Source: Caryophanales bacterium
Lineage (GTDB): Bacteria; Bacillota; Bacilli; Alicyclobacillales; SLC66
Assembly: GCA_027341705.1 (NCBI GenBank)
Contig: DAIELO010000082.1
Coordinates: 1 to 5,802, forward strand
DNA length: 5,802 nt
Direction of reading: 5' to 3'
In this document: one piece after another, positions 1-5,789 of the stretch
Layout: the number at the start of each line of letters is the position of its first letter
How positions within the stretch are numbered: the first letter of the stretch is position 1
Notes under the pieces: model-generated
Told to the model about the DNA's origin: nothing
Seen by the model: the letters and a program-made list of their open reading frames with translations, nothing else
Database searches by the model: none
Program-made: the position numbers and the translations under genes

Positions 1-1
1 T

Positions 2-178
2 GCTATGAGCTATATCGACATCGGTGTGACATTACTTAAGGCCACGACTGATCCAGCCGTCTTCACTTTCGTCGCTTCGTCAGGCAACAGCATGGAGCGA
101 CAGAACCAGCTGGACCTCGAGTACATCGCGCCCGGCGAGTACTACATCGTGCCTACCAGCAGTGGTGCGAGCACAAAC
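2..178 (+). CDS. Partial calpain-type beta-sandwich (domain III-like) fragment, eukaryote-like
   Basis: The frame is open from the window edge; the ATG at 5 is probably internal because the preceding codon is also sense. Visible segments are SYIDIGVTLL, SSGNSMERQNQLDLEYI and PGEYYIVPTSSGA. The last has the PGEY-x-IVPTS pattern that I associate with the calpain large-subunit domain III/C2-like sandwich, especially in protist and oomycete calpain-like proteases. About 41 of the first 56 codons end in G or C, and nearly all do after codon 27, unlike the bacterial genes to the right. The resemblance fades at about 165-180, after which this frame only runs antisense through the permease gene until a stop at 275-277. 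Only a non-catalytic piece is present, so no activity can be claimed. The coding bias and PGEY motif are seen directly. The calpain assignment is from memory of the family, and the eukaryotic origin is inference. No promoter or ribosome site is visible. Confidence 0.45.
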
Positions 179-837
179 GTCCGCTTTAAATCACGGGCAG
201 GGTTACGAAATTCTTCAGCAAGATGGGCGACCATTTCCCACCCGACAAAACTCCAAAAAATCACCACTGCTGAGTGACCAATCGCCAGCCAACCATGTGG
301 AGCAAAAGGATGAAATGCTTCCATTCGTAAGTGTGGAATCGCCGCAAAGATAGAAACGAGCATTAAGGTGGTGATCGTAGCGAGCAGTATCGTTTGTACC
401 CAGCCTGCCAAGTTTACCCCACGTAAGTTAAGATACAAAGATCCTGCTAACATGATCGCTGAAATCCATGGAATGACCCACGCTGTCAAATTGAACGCCG
501 CCGCCACGTAATGCGCCCCCACTAGTGCAATAATCGGCACACCAATGGGAATGGTACCGAGAAACAGCCAGCCTGTGATGCGGCCGAAAGCTGAACCAAA
601 TGCAAGGCGAGCATATTCGGTAATCCCACCTGCGTGCGGATAATGAGCGCCAAGTTGGCCGATCGTAAAGGCTAGTGGGAAGGACAAAAGAGCCATGCCT
701 ATCCAAGCTAAAATGGATACAGGTCCGTACTGTTCGGCGGTGACCGCAGGGAGAATGAGTATGCCTGAACCTAGTACAGCACCGATTGCGAACGTAGTAC
801 CCTGCACCCAACTCAGTGAACGTTTCAATTGACTCAT
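142..837 (-). CDS. APC-family amino-acid permease, N-terminal half only (truncated at chimeric join)
   Basis: This is an inner-membrane secondary transporter of the amino acid-polyamine-organocation superfamily. About 231 residues are present against a usual 400-450. The first helix carries the superfamily signature GAVLGSGILILPA (about residues 19-31), the unwound helix that binds substrate. Five further hydrophobic segments lie at roughly 38-62, 82-110, 115-136, 140-163 and 185-207. The conserved post-helix-6 motif EEFRNPARD follows, and the frame then meets a stop at 142-144 after a short tail that is probably not native. I chose the ATG at 835-837 because GGAGGG (847-852 on the opposite strand) sits nine bases upstream; the ATG at 841-843 is too close, and a GTG at 871-873 lacks a site. 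The gene is divergent from the LysR gene at 952, which suggests that regulator controls it. The remaining helices are lost where calpain-like DNA begins. Substrate is unknown; the sequence reminds me of the YjeH-like subgroup, but that is uncertain. Confidence 0.85.
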   Translation of the reverse strand: MSQLKRSLSWVQGTTFAIGAVLGSGILILPAVTAEQYGPVSILAWIGMALLSFPLAFTIGQLGAHYPHAGGITEYARLAFGSAFGRITGWLFLGTIPIGVPIIALVGAHYVAAAFNLTAWVIPWISAIMLAGSLYLNLRGVNLAGWVQTILLATITTLMLVSIFAAIPHLRMEAFHPFAPHGWLAIGHSAVVIFWSFVGWEMVAHLAEEFRNPARDLKRTFVLAPLLVGTM

Positions 838-901
838 CCTCATGTTCCCTCCAAGTAAATCTTCTTCTCTCACTCTACTATTGTGTTATGATCACTGCAT
901 A

Positions 902-936
902 CAATTGTTTTAATTGAAATCATCGATAATTTCGAT
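902..936 (+). promoter_or_regulatory. Divergent control region with LysR-type T-N11-A box
   Basis: Two interrupted palindromes lie between the divergent permease and LysR starts. ATCGA-N5-TCGAT at 922-936 contains T923-N11-A935, the classic LysR-regulator operator pattern. CAATT-N5-AATTG lies at 902-916. A weak -10-like TTTAAT is at 909-914, without a good -35, so the T-N11-A box would sit near the LysR start site, as expected for autorepression. The repeats are seen directly; their regulatory role is inference from family behaviour. Confidence 0.5.
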
Positions 937-951
937 GGGAGAGTGAGAACG

Positions 952-1854
952 ATGGAATTAAAGCAATTGCAAACGTTCAAGACGTTAGCTGAAAAACTGA
1001 ATTTCACCCGTACCGCTCAGTTGCTCAACTATGCGCAGTCGAGTGTGACGGCGCAGATACAAGGATTGGAAATCGAGTTAGGTGTTCCGTTATTTGAACG
1101 ACTTGGGAAACGTGTGTTACTTACCACTGCTGGCGAACGCTTGCTTCCCTATGCCAACGAGATTTTGCGGCTGGCCGACGAAGTGCAGGTCACTGTGCCA
1201 GGAGATGAAATACCAAATGGAACACTTACAATCGGGGCGATAGAAAGTTTGACCACTTATCGATTGTCCCCCATCTTGGGAGAATACCGACGACGGTTCC
1301 CGCAAGTGGAATTGGTGTTTCGAACAGGCATCTGCGCCGATTTGCGTAAAGAAGTGATAAATGGCAGACTGGATCTCGCTTTTACGCTGGAAGATGTTGT
1401 GCGACATGATCAACTGGTGTTTGAGGAAATGATCGACGAAACGATGTTGATTCTTGCGCACCCCATGCACAAGCTTGTCCAAAACAAAGAAGTTCACGCC
1501 ACAGATCTGGACGGTGAAACGATTCTTGTCACTGAACCTGGGTGCAGTTATCGTACGATGTTGGAACAGACCCTTGAAAGCACTGGTTTAAAAAATATGA
1601 AAATTGAATTTTCCAGCATTGAAGCGATTAAACGATGTGCGATGGTGGGACTTGGCGTGACGCTCCTTCCGAAAGTCGCAGTCACCGAGGAGTTGATTTC
1701 TGGAAAATTAGCTGTGTTGCCCTGGCGTGGCGTTGAATTTCCCTTTGTCACACGGATGGTTTGGCATAAAGACAAATGGATCTCTCCTGCTTTGCAGGCA
1801 TTCATTCAGATTGCAAGACAAGAACTGAATCATCAAGGAAAGCCTGCGCTTTAA
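952..1854 (+). CDS. LysR-family transcriptional regulator
   Basis: This encodes a 300-residue cytoplasmic DNA-binding regulator, a normal full length for the family. Residues 1-60 form the winged helix-turn-helix, opening with MELKQLQTFKTLAE and continuing with TRTAQLLNYAQSSVTAQI and the family hallmark LGVPLFER. A linker helix follows to about residue 87. The substrate-binding domain then runs from GTLTIGAIESL to near the end, with the usual two-lobed periplasmic-binding-protein-like pattern (for example RLDLAFTLED and the glycine-rich VGLGVTLLPK). I prefer the ATG at 952-954 over an in-frame GTG at 943-945. The ATG gives the standard LysR N-terminus and has the purine-rich GGGAGAG at 937-943 eight bases upstream, whereas the GTG overlaps that site. 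The gene is divergent from the permease, so it probably activates the permease in response to a small metabolite and represses itself. The effector cannot be deduced. No frameshift or missing core residue is seen. Confidence 0.95.
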   Translation: MELKQLQTFKTLAEKLNFTRTAQLLNYAQSSVTAQIQGLEIELGVPLFERLGKRVLLTTAGERLLPYANEILRLADEVQVTVPGDEIPNGTLTIGAIESLTTYRLSPILGEYRRRFPQVELVFRTGICADLRKEVINGRLDLAFTLEDVVRHDQLVFEEMIDETMLILAHPMHKLVQNKEVHATDLDGETILVTEPGCSYRTMLEQTLESTGLKNMKIEFSSIEAIKRCAMVGLGVTLLPKVAVTEELISGKLAVLPWRGVEFPFVTRMVWHKDKWISPALQAFIQIARQELNHQGKPAL

Positions 1855-1860
1855 AACAAT

Positions 1861-1940
1861 GGGCAACGATATGTGTACGGCGTGCCTAAACCCTGCGGTT
1901 CGAAAGAACCGCCACTCATCCCTAATTTAAAGAATGAGAT
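1861..1940 (+). mobile_element. Possible IS200/IS605 (TnpB-type) right-end / omega-RNA remnant
   Basis: This short stretch is unusually rich in potential RNA hairpins. GGCA at 1862-1865 can pair with TGCC at 1883-1886. GCGGTTC (1895-1901) pairs with GAACCGC (1906-1912) around a GAAA tetraloop. CTCAT (1915-1919) can pair with ATGAG (1934-1938). The order 'GTGCCTAAACC, GC-rich hairpin with GAAA loop, then a terminal hairpin around TTTAAAGAAT' resembles, from memory, the 3' ends of tnpB-containing IS605-family elements, where the guide-RNA scaffold lies. No tnpB or tnpA coding sequence remains, since LysR ends at 1854, so at most this is an orphan end. The hairpins are seen directly; the IS assignment is inference with modest confidence. 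A plain transcription terminator for LysR is the alternative, but no T-tract follows. Confidence 0.3.
1895..1912. repeat. Perfect 7-bp inverted repeat with GAAA tetraloop
   Basis: GCGGTTC-GAAA-GAACCGC forms a stem of seven pairs closed by a GNRA-type loop on the plus-strand RNA. It lies 41 bases after the LysR stop. Neither side is followed by a run of T, so it is not a textbook intrinsic terminator, though it could stabilise the LysR mRNA 3' end. It is also the core of the proposed IS605-type remnant. Confidence 0.85.
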
Positions 1941-1979
1941 TCCATGGGCAAACTAATTGATCTTCCTCACTATCGGCAA

Positions 1980-2342
1980 TCACAAAACAGCAGATAAAAA
2001 TGTTGGAATACCAGGAGACGATGGAGTTAGCGCCTTTGTTTTCTGCACCGCTTCGGCACTGAATGAGGTGAGAAATCGCCACCATGAAAAACGAGGGTGA
2101 TTTAAGAAACGATAGACTGCATCTTTCCCAGGGAATGACGCGCCCTTTGCGCTTTCGAGCAGTTGAAACCAATTGCGATGGGGAAAGATCAGGGCAAACA
2201 CGATTTGGAACAAATAGAGGCAGGAAAAGCCAAAGTGTTTGGTGATCCCTGCTTTTCGCAAATGGTAAGGGAGTCTTAATTCATGAAAAACAGCATTGAT
2301 TTCATTGGGCAATTGATTGTTGAGATCATCATGGGCTATCAT
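1980..2342 (-). pseudogene. IS4-type DDE transposase, N-terminal fragment
   Basis: The protein reads from MIAHDDLNNQLPNEI through LRKAGITKHFGFSCLY, PHRNWFQLLESAKG, PGKDAVYRFLNHP and WWRFLTSFSAEAV. I recognise this arrangement as the N-terminal DNA-binding region of IS4-family transposases common in Bacillota; PGKD-x-VYRFLN is the most telling part. I place the start at the ATG 2340-2342, with AGAGGTG about ten bases upstream. The frame could extend to 2426, but the extra residues look unlike the family. It stops at 1980 after about 120 residues, where the first catalytic aspartate block should begin; full proteins are about 400-450 residues. A neighbouring frame reads FVIADSEED at about 1960-1985, which might be the displaced first-Asp motif, but I cannot confirm it. 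The catalytic core (second Asp, Glu, YREK-like motif) is absent, so the element cannot transpose itself. The DNA upstream (2343-2518) may include the other terminus, but I found no matching terminal inverted repeat. Confidence 0.75.
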
Positions 2343-2518
2343 GGAGGAGAAGCACCTCTTTCGTTTTGTGTGGTTGTGACTGGTAAATCCACGATACCAA
2401 ATGAAGAAGTGCTTTTTCATGGTCAATGTTCATAGTTAATCCGCAAAATTCCTTGATCATTCAAGCCTTCAAGCAGATTTTAGCTCTGAGAAAGTTGAGT
2501 TAATAAAAATATTTTTAA

Positions 2519-2725
2519 CTATTTTTTGCTACTTTTTAATAAAAGTTTACTGACTTCATCAACAGGTAGAACTTTAGCAAAACGATGATTCCAAATCTTT
2601 AAGTTATAAAACTCGTATAATTTTTCACCAGAAAGGTACTCATTATCAAAGGTTGAATGTGAAGTCTCTGGAATGATTACATTAAATCTATTTTCAAGGT
2701 GCTTGTGGTATTTGAGCAATATCAC
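2519..2725 (-). CDS. Small unrecognised ORF in AT-rich DNA
   Basis: This 68-codon frame begins at a GTG (2723-2725) directly preceded by an in-frame TGA, with no Shine-Dalgarno site. The product is hydrophilic and lysine-rich at its end, with segments such as NVIIPETSHSTFDNEYL, EKLYEFYNLKIWNHRF and PVDEVSKLLLKSSKK. It has no membrane segment or signal peptide. The composition is protein-like and could be the C-terminal tail of a larger gene whose front was lost when it was joined to the decarboxylase remnant, which ends at 2722 in another frame. I do not recognise the family and assign no function. It may also be a chance frame. Confidence 0.3.
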   Translation of the reverse strand: MILLKYHKHLENRFNVIIPETSHSTFDNEYLSGEKLYEFYNLKIWNHRFAKVLPVDEVSKLLLKSSKK

Positions 2726-2773
2726 TCAAGTCGGGTCACTCCAGTCATTGTGAGTAGGATCAAGCGATTAGGA

Positions 2774-2797
2774 TATAAAAGGTCTGGTCCTTTTATA
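2774..2797. repeat. 9-bp inverted repeat near the end of the decarboxylase remnant
   Basis: TATAAAAGG (2774-2782) and CCTTTTATA (2789-2797) are perfect reverse complements around a six-base loop. On the minus strand the right arm reads into a short T/A-rich run, so it could be a weak terminator at the 3' end of the decarboxylase transcript. With only two G-C pairs the stem is weak, and the sequence is still inside the open frame that ends at 2722. Confidence 0.5.
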
Positions 2798-3866
2798 ATA
2801 CTGATCAATTTGATCAAAATGCTTTGTATGTCCTCCTGCATCGAAAAAGGATTGAACAAAACCGCTCGCAACCAGCGACTACCGCGATATATTAGAAAGG
2901 AAAAGAATGTTTGTCCATCGCTTAAAAGTTCTTTCTGAAGTTGCAGGTTCCAGCCATCCAGTTCTTCATTGGAAATAAGTTCTGGCAACAGCAAATATTC
3001 GTGTCAGGCTCATTTGCCAGTTCAAGGTAGGGTCGGCAATTGATTTGTTCAACAAAATACTGCACTCTTTCATAGCTGTCATCGATCAGTCGCTCATACC
3101 CCTTTGCGCCAATATGTTGCAAGGAAAGCCAGAGTTTTAGGATATCCGCGTGACGTGTCCCTTGAACGCTAATCTCCCCTAAATTGGTAAACGTAGTATC
3201 GTTCATATAAGGAGCTGAAACACGAAATTCTCTTTTCAAAATGTCTGCATCCTTAAACAGCACCATGGCGCAGGTTTTTGCGATATACATCCATTTCTGC
3301 GGATTAAATGTGATTGAGTCTGCTTCTTCAATCCCCTTTAGCCGACCACGATACTTAAATGAAAAAAATCAGCGCTCCGCCATAGGCGACATCCACATGA
3401 AGCCATAATTGATAACATTTCGCCACACTTACCATTTCGGAGATGGGGTCAATATTGCCCGTTACCGTTGTCCCAGCCGTCGCCACAATCGCAAATGGCT
3501 TTTTCCCCTGCGCCAGCGCCTGTTGAATTTTGGTTTCCAGATCCTCAATGAGCATTTGTGAATTCGAGTTCATTCGGATCGGGATGACAGCTGATATCCC
3601 GATTCCCAGGATCATGGCGACCTTTTGTAATGAAATATGGGCAACCTCAGAAACAAACAAGACTGGTTGTCCGTTTAATCCAGTCAATCCCCCTTCCCGA
3701 ACGGGAAAAGCGCAGTTTCGAGCCACTGTGAGAGCTTGTAGGTTTGCTAGCGTTCAGCCACTAGCCATGACCCCGCCTGCATTACCATCGTAGCCAAAGC
3801 GCCTGGCAATTTCTTTAAGAATCTGAACTTCCATTTACGAGAAAACAGGGGACATTTCCAGGCTTA

Positions 3867-3901
3867 ACATATTGTTATTCAGAGCAAAACTAACAATATG
3901 T
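3867..3901. repeat. 11-bp inverted repeat inside the decarboxylase pseudogene
   Basis: ACATATTGTTA (3867-3877) and TAACAATATGT (3891-3901) match perfectly as reverse complements over a 13-base spacer. A second, overlapping pair is GGGACAT (3849-3855) with ATGTCCC (3898-3904). The region encodes the former HIVSFALNNNM stretch, so codon choice may explain it. No flanking target duplication was seen. Confidence 0.6.
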
Positions 3902-4204
3902 CCCATAATTTACATCAATGCAGGAATTGAATCCATGTGACCAATAAACCTTGGATGGGATGGGTTCAATGAATGCTCGAGAATTCCCTTTACTTGTTGC
4001 ATAATTTCATCCAAATCCTTGTTCAGAAATGGTTCCGTAAGAATATTCTGTGATCTTCAATAACGGGGTTCTCTGTGCAGAGGTTGAGGCGTAGGTAACG
4101 ATTCACTCAGTGATAGAATCAATTATGTGCTTGATTAGATCAATGTTTTGTCCATTTGGTGCGATAAAAACATCCTCTTTAAAATGAGATTGATGCACAG
4201 TCTC

Positions 4205-4210
4205 CCTCCC
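4205..4210 (-). promoter_or_regulatory. Shine-Dalgarno site deciding the decarboxylase GTG start
   Basis: On the minus strand GGGAGG lies six bases before GTG 4196-4198, within the purine run AAGGGAGGGAGA. No such site precedes the in-frame ATG at 4271-4273. This supports GTG as the original start of the decarboxylase. Confidence 0.65.
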
Positions 4211-4271
4211 TTCCTGATTAGATAAACGCGGGAACGCATAAAGAGAGTGACGCTTTTCGGTATGTACTTCC

Positions 4272-4301
4272 ATTATACAACAAATGTAATGAGTTGTTCA
4301 A
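4272..4301 (-). promoter_or_regulatory. Sigma-A-like promoter for the decarboxylase
   Basis: The minus strand carries TTGAAC (4296-4301), an 18-base spacer, and a perfect TATAAT (4272-4277). The -35 overlaps the last codons and stop of the MFS gene. Transcription would start near 4265, giving a leader of about 65 bases before the GTG at 4198. The -10 matches consensus fully and the -35 four of six. This would let the decarboxylase be expressed separately from the exporter. Confidence 0.5.
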
Positions 4302-5719
4302 AACCTTATCCGCTTGATAAGACCTCGGAGATCCATCTTTGTCACTAAAAATACAACAAGACTTAACAGAATCGTTAACGCCGCATCATTCCATGATTGT
4401 CGGAAGCTGTTCATCAAGTAATGTGTTTTTGTATGAGACGTGACAGAGATTAAGGTGGCAGTCACCGTTGTATAGACGGCAACACCAAGGTTGAGTACCA
4501 TTCGCTGAACTGCTCCAATGGTTCCCTGCATTTCGCGTCCAACTGATTTCATGATGGCCGAAATATTCGATGGAATAAACAGTCCTCCCCCAGAACCGTA
4601 GATAAACAGGAGTATTACTAATAACCAAGAACTCCATGTTGCTTGCATTTGTCCCAGAATTAAGTAGGAGACAAGCATCGTGATCAATCCGATAACCATC
4701 AGTCGAATCGATCCCCAGCGACTTAACAATCGTCCTGTTATTTTTGACCACACGACAACGCCAAATGGAGATGCCAAATTGACGAGTCCGACCTGCCATG
4801 TTGCTAAGTGGGACACCTGTTCAAGGAAGTACGGTGGAACAATGAACCCGATAGCGCTGGCACCACCAAAAACGAAGGTTGCTAACACAGTTGATGTAAA
4901 TTCCCGTTTAAGAAAAAGGTGAAGATCAAGAATAGGCTGTTTCGTATGAAGCTCATGTATCACAAATAAAACGAACACACCGACAAATACTCCTAGTAAA
5001 CTCAACACCTGAGGACTATACAGACCCGCTGTCGCCCATGTCGAGAGTACTAACAAAAGAGCCAGTACTGACACTGATAACAACAGGTTCCCTTTCGCTT
5101 CGAGGGGAATTGTTCTGTGATTTTCTGAAATAGTTCTAAAAAGATGGCGACAGCCGATCAACCCTATCCCGACAAAGGGGGTATTTATCCAAAAAATCCA
5201 TCGCCAATTTAAAAACGAGATCAAGATGCCGCCTGCACTGGGTCCTACTACGGGCCCAAGTCCCATTAAAATGCCAAGAGTTCCTAAAGCTCGCCCCCGC
5301 CTCCCTAGCGGGATGGTTGTCGTGATTATGGCAATTGCTGTGCCTTGAAGCATCGCCGCACCTATGCCCTGTAAGGTTCGAAAGGCTACGATTTCCACTG
5401 TGCTTTGAGACAATCCACACAAAACGGAAGAAACGGCAAACACGACGAGTCCCAAAGTATAAATTTGCAAACGTCCATATTTGTCGCCCAGTCTACCGAA
5501 AACAATGATGGTGCCTGTTAATGCGAGGGTGTATAAAGTTACTGCCCAAGCAATGGATGATACTGTACTATGAAAAGCCTGAGACAATGTGGGTAAAGCA
5601 ACATTAATAATGCCTGTATCCAACGTCGACAAGAAAAGCCCAATCCCCGCTGTCATCACCACGATATAATCCTTAGTTGAAGTTGATTTTGTTTCCCTTC
5701 CCTCATATAACCTGTTCAC
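4298..5719 (-). CDS. MFS multidrug/metabolite exporter, DHA2 (14-helix, EmrB/QacA-like) family
   Basis: This 473-residue inner-membrane protein has the length and 14-helix layout of proton-driven DHA2 antiporters. Family motifs are intact. LDTGIINVALPTL in helix 1 (about residues 33-45) is the D1-type motif with its membrane Asp. GRLGDKYGRLQIY (about 75-87) is motif A in the helix 2-3 loop. GLGPVVGPSAGG (about 153-164) is motif C, the antiporter signature in helix 5. Hydrophobic segments continue to the C-terminus, which ends in a basic tail (KRIRF). The start is GTG 5717-5719 with AGGAGG at 5731-5736, eleven bases upstream; no better in-frame start fits that site. It is followed after a short gap by the decarboxylase pseudogene on the same strand, so it might once have exported that enzyme's product, though the family mostly exports drugs and amphiphiles. 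Expression may be controlled by palindromes at its start and a divergent gene off the right edge. Substrate is unknown. Confidence 0.93.
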   Translation of the reverse strand: MNRLYEGRETKSTSTKDYIVVMTAGIGLFLSTLDTGIINVALPTLSQAFHSTVSSIAWAVTLYTLALTGTIIVFGRLGDKYGRLQIYTLGLVVFAVSSVLCGLSQSTVEIVAFRTLQGIGAAMLQGTAIAIITTTIPLGRRGRALGTLGILMGLGPVVGPSAGGILISFLNWRWIFWINTPFVGIGLIGCRHLFRTISENHRTIPLEAKGNLLLSVSVLALLLVLSTWATAGLYSPQVLSLLGVFVGVFVLFVIHELHTKQPILDLHLFLKREFTSTVLATFVFGGASAIGFIVPPYFLEQVSHLATWQVGLVNLASPFGVVVWSKITGRLLSRWGSIRLMVIGLITMLVSYLILGQMQATWSSWLLVILLFIYGSGGGLFIPSNISAIMKSVGREMQGTIGAVQRMVLNLGVAVYTTVTATLISVTSHTKTHYLMNSFRQSWNDAALTILLSLVVFLVTKMDLRGLIKRIRF

Positions 5720-5725
5720 GTGAAC
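5714..5725. promoter_or_regulatory. 12-bp perfect palindrome over the MFS start codon
   Basis: GTTCACGTGAAC is fully self-complementary and includes the GTG start codon of the exporter. A second CACGTG occurs at 5763-5768, and a further palindrome, ATATCGATAT, at 5777-5786. MFS exporters of this type are often repressed by TetR- or MarR-family proteins that bind such palindromes, so operator function is possible. The palindromes are seen; their binding protein is not. Confidence 0.4.
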
Positions 5726-5760
5726 AATCGCCTCCTATCTCAACGCTATCATGGAAACAT

Positions 5761-5789
5761 TTCACGTGGCATCGAAATATCGATATGAT
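5761..5789 (+). promoter_or_regulatory. Possible divergent plus-strand promoter leading off the window
   Basis: TTCACG (5761-5766) and TATGAT (5784-5789) are separated by 17 bases, with four and five matches to the sigma-A consensus. The second CACGTG overlaps the -35. A divergently transcribed gene, perhaps the exporter's regulator, would then begin just past 5802. This is weak evidence from spacing and hexamers alone. Confidence 0.3.

Larger units (their letters stand above)
2722..4198 (-). pseudogene. Pyridoxal-phosphate-dependent amino-acid decarboxylase, heavily decayed
   Basis: The ancestral protein was a group II (Pyridoxal_deC-type) decarboxylase of about 480 residues, a cytosolic enzyme releasing CO2 from an amino acid. 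Pieces read in order: EDVFIAPNGQNIDLI (N-terminus); LEHSLNPSHPRFIGHMDSIP; MASG-stop-[43 protein letters not shown] (PLP-binding Asp); [17 protein letters not shown], whose Lys should bind [22 protein letters not shown]; and GQTFFSFLIYRG with LRAVLFNPF near the C-terminus. The start is GTG 4196-4198 with GGGAGG six bases upstream; the in-frame ATG at 4271-4273 overlaps a -10 box. In-frame stops lie at 4103-4105 (TGA), 3910-3912 (TAA), 3835-3837 (TAA) and 3754-3756 (TGA). The frame changes at about 4030-4060, at a seven-T tract (3362-3368) and near 3000. It cannot make a full enzyme. The amino-acid substrate (glutamate, aspartate, diaminobutyrate or other) cannot be settled. It follows the MFS exporter on the same strand. 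Confidence 0.9.

Noticed and set aside
179..277. Continuation of the plus-strand frame to the stop at 275-277
   Set aside because: It runs antisense to well-conserved permease codons and loses both the GC3 bias and the calpain-like pattern, so it is read-through beyond the join.
838..873. Longer permease start at GTG 871-873 or ATG 841-843
   Set aside because: The extra residues do not look like the family and the Shine-Dalgarno GGAGGG fits only the ATG at 835-837.
1895..1912. Intrinsic terminator of the LysR gene
   Set aside because: The stem is good but no T-tract follows on either strand; structure without termination signal.
2699..2938. Plus-strand ORF opposite the decarboxylase C-terminus
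   Set aside because: The minus strand carries recognisable family motifs here (GQTFFSF, LRAVLFNPF), so the plus frame is a shadow.
3754..4105. Recoded stops (readthrough, selenocysteine or pyrrolysine) explaining the TGA and TAA codons in the decarboxylase
   Set aside because: The stops are of two types, one sits at a normally glycine-rich position, no recoding structure is seen, and frameshifts in the same gene require decay anyway.
4386..5420. Other-frame ORFs of 80-137 codons within the MFS gene
   Set aside because: They overlap an intact 473-residue gene with conserved MFS motifs and have no family-like content.
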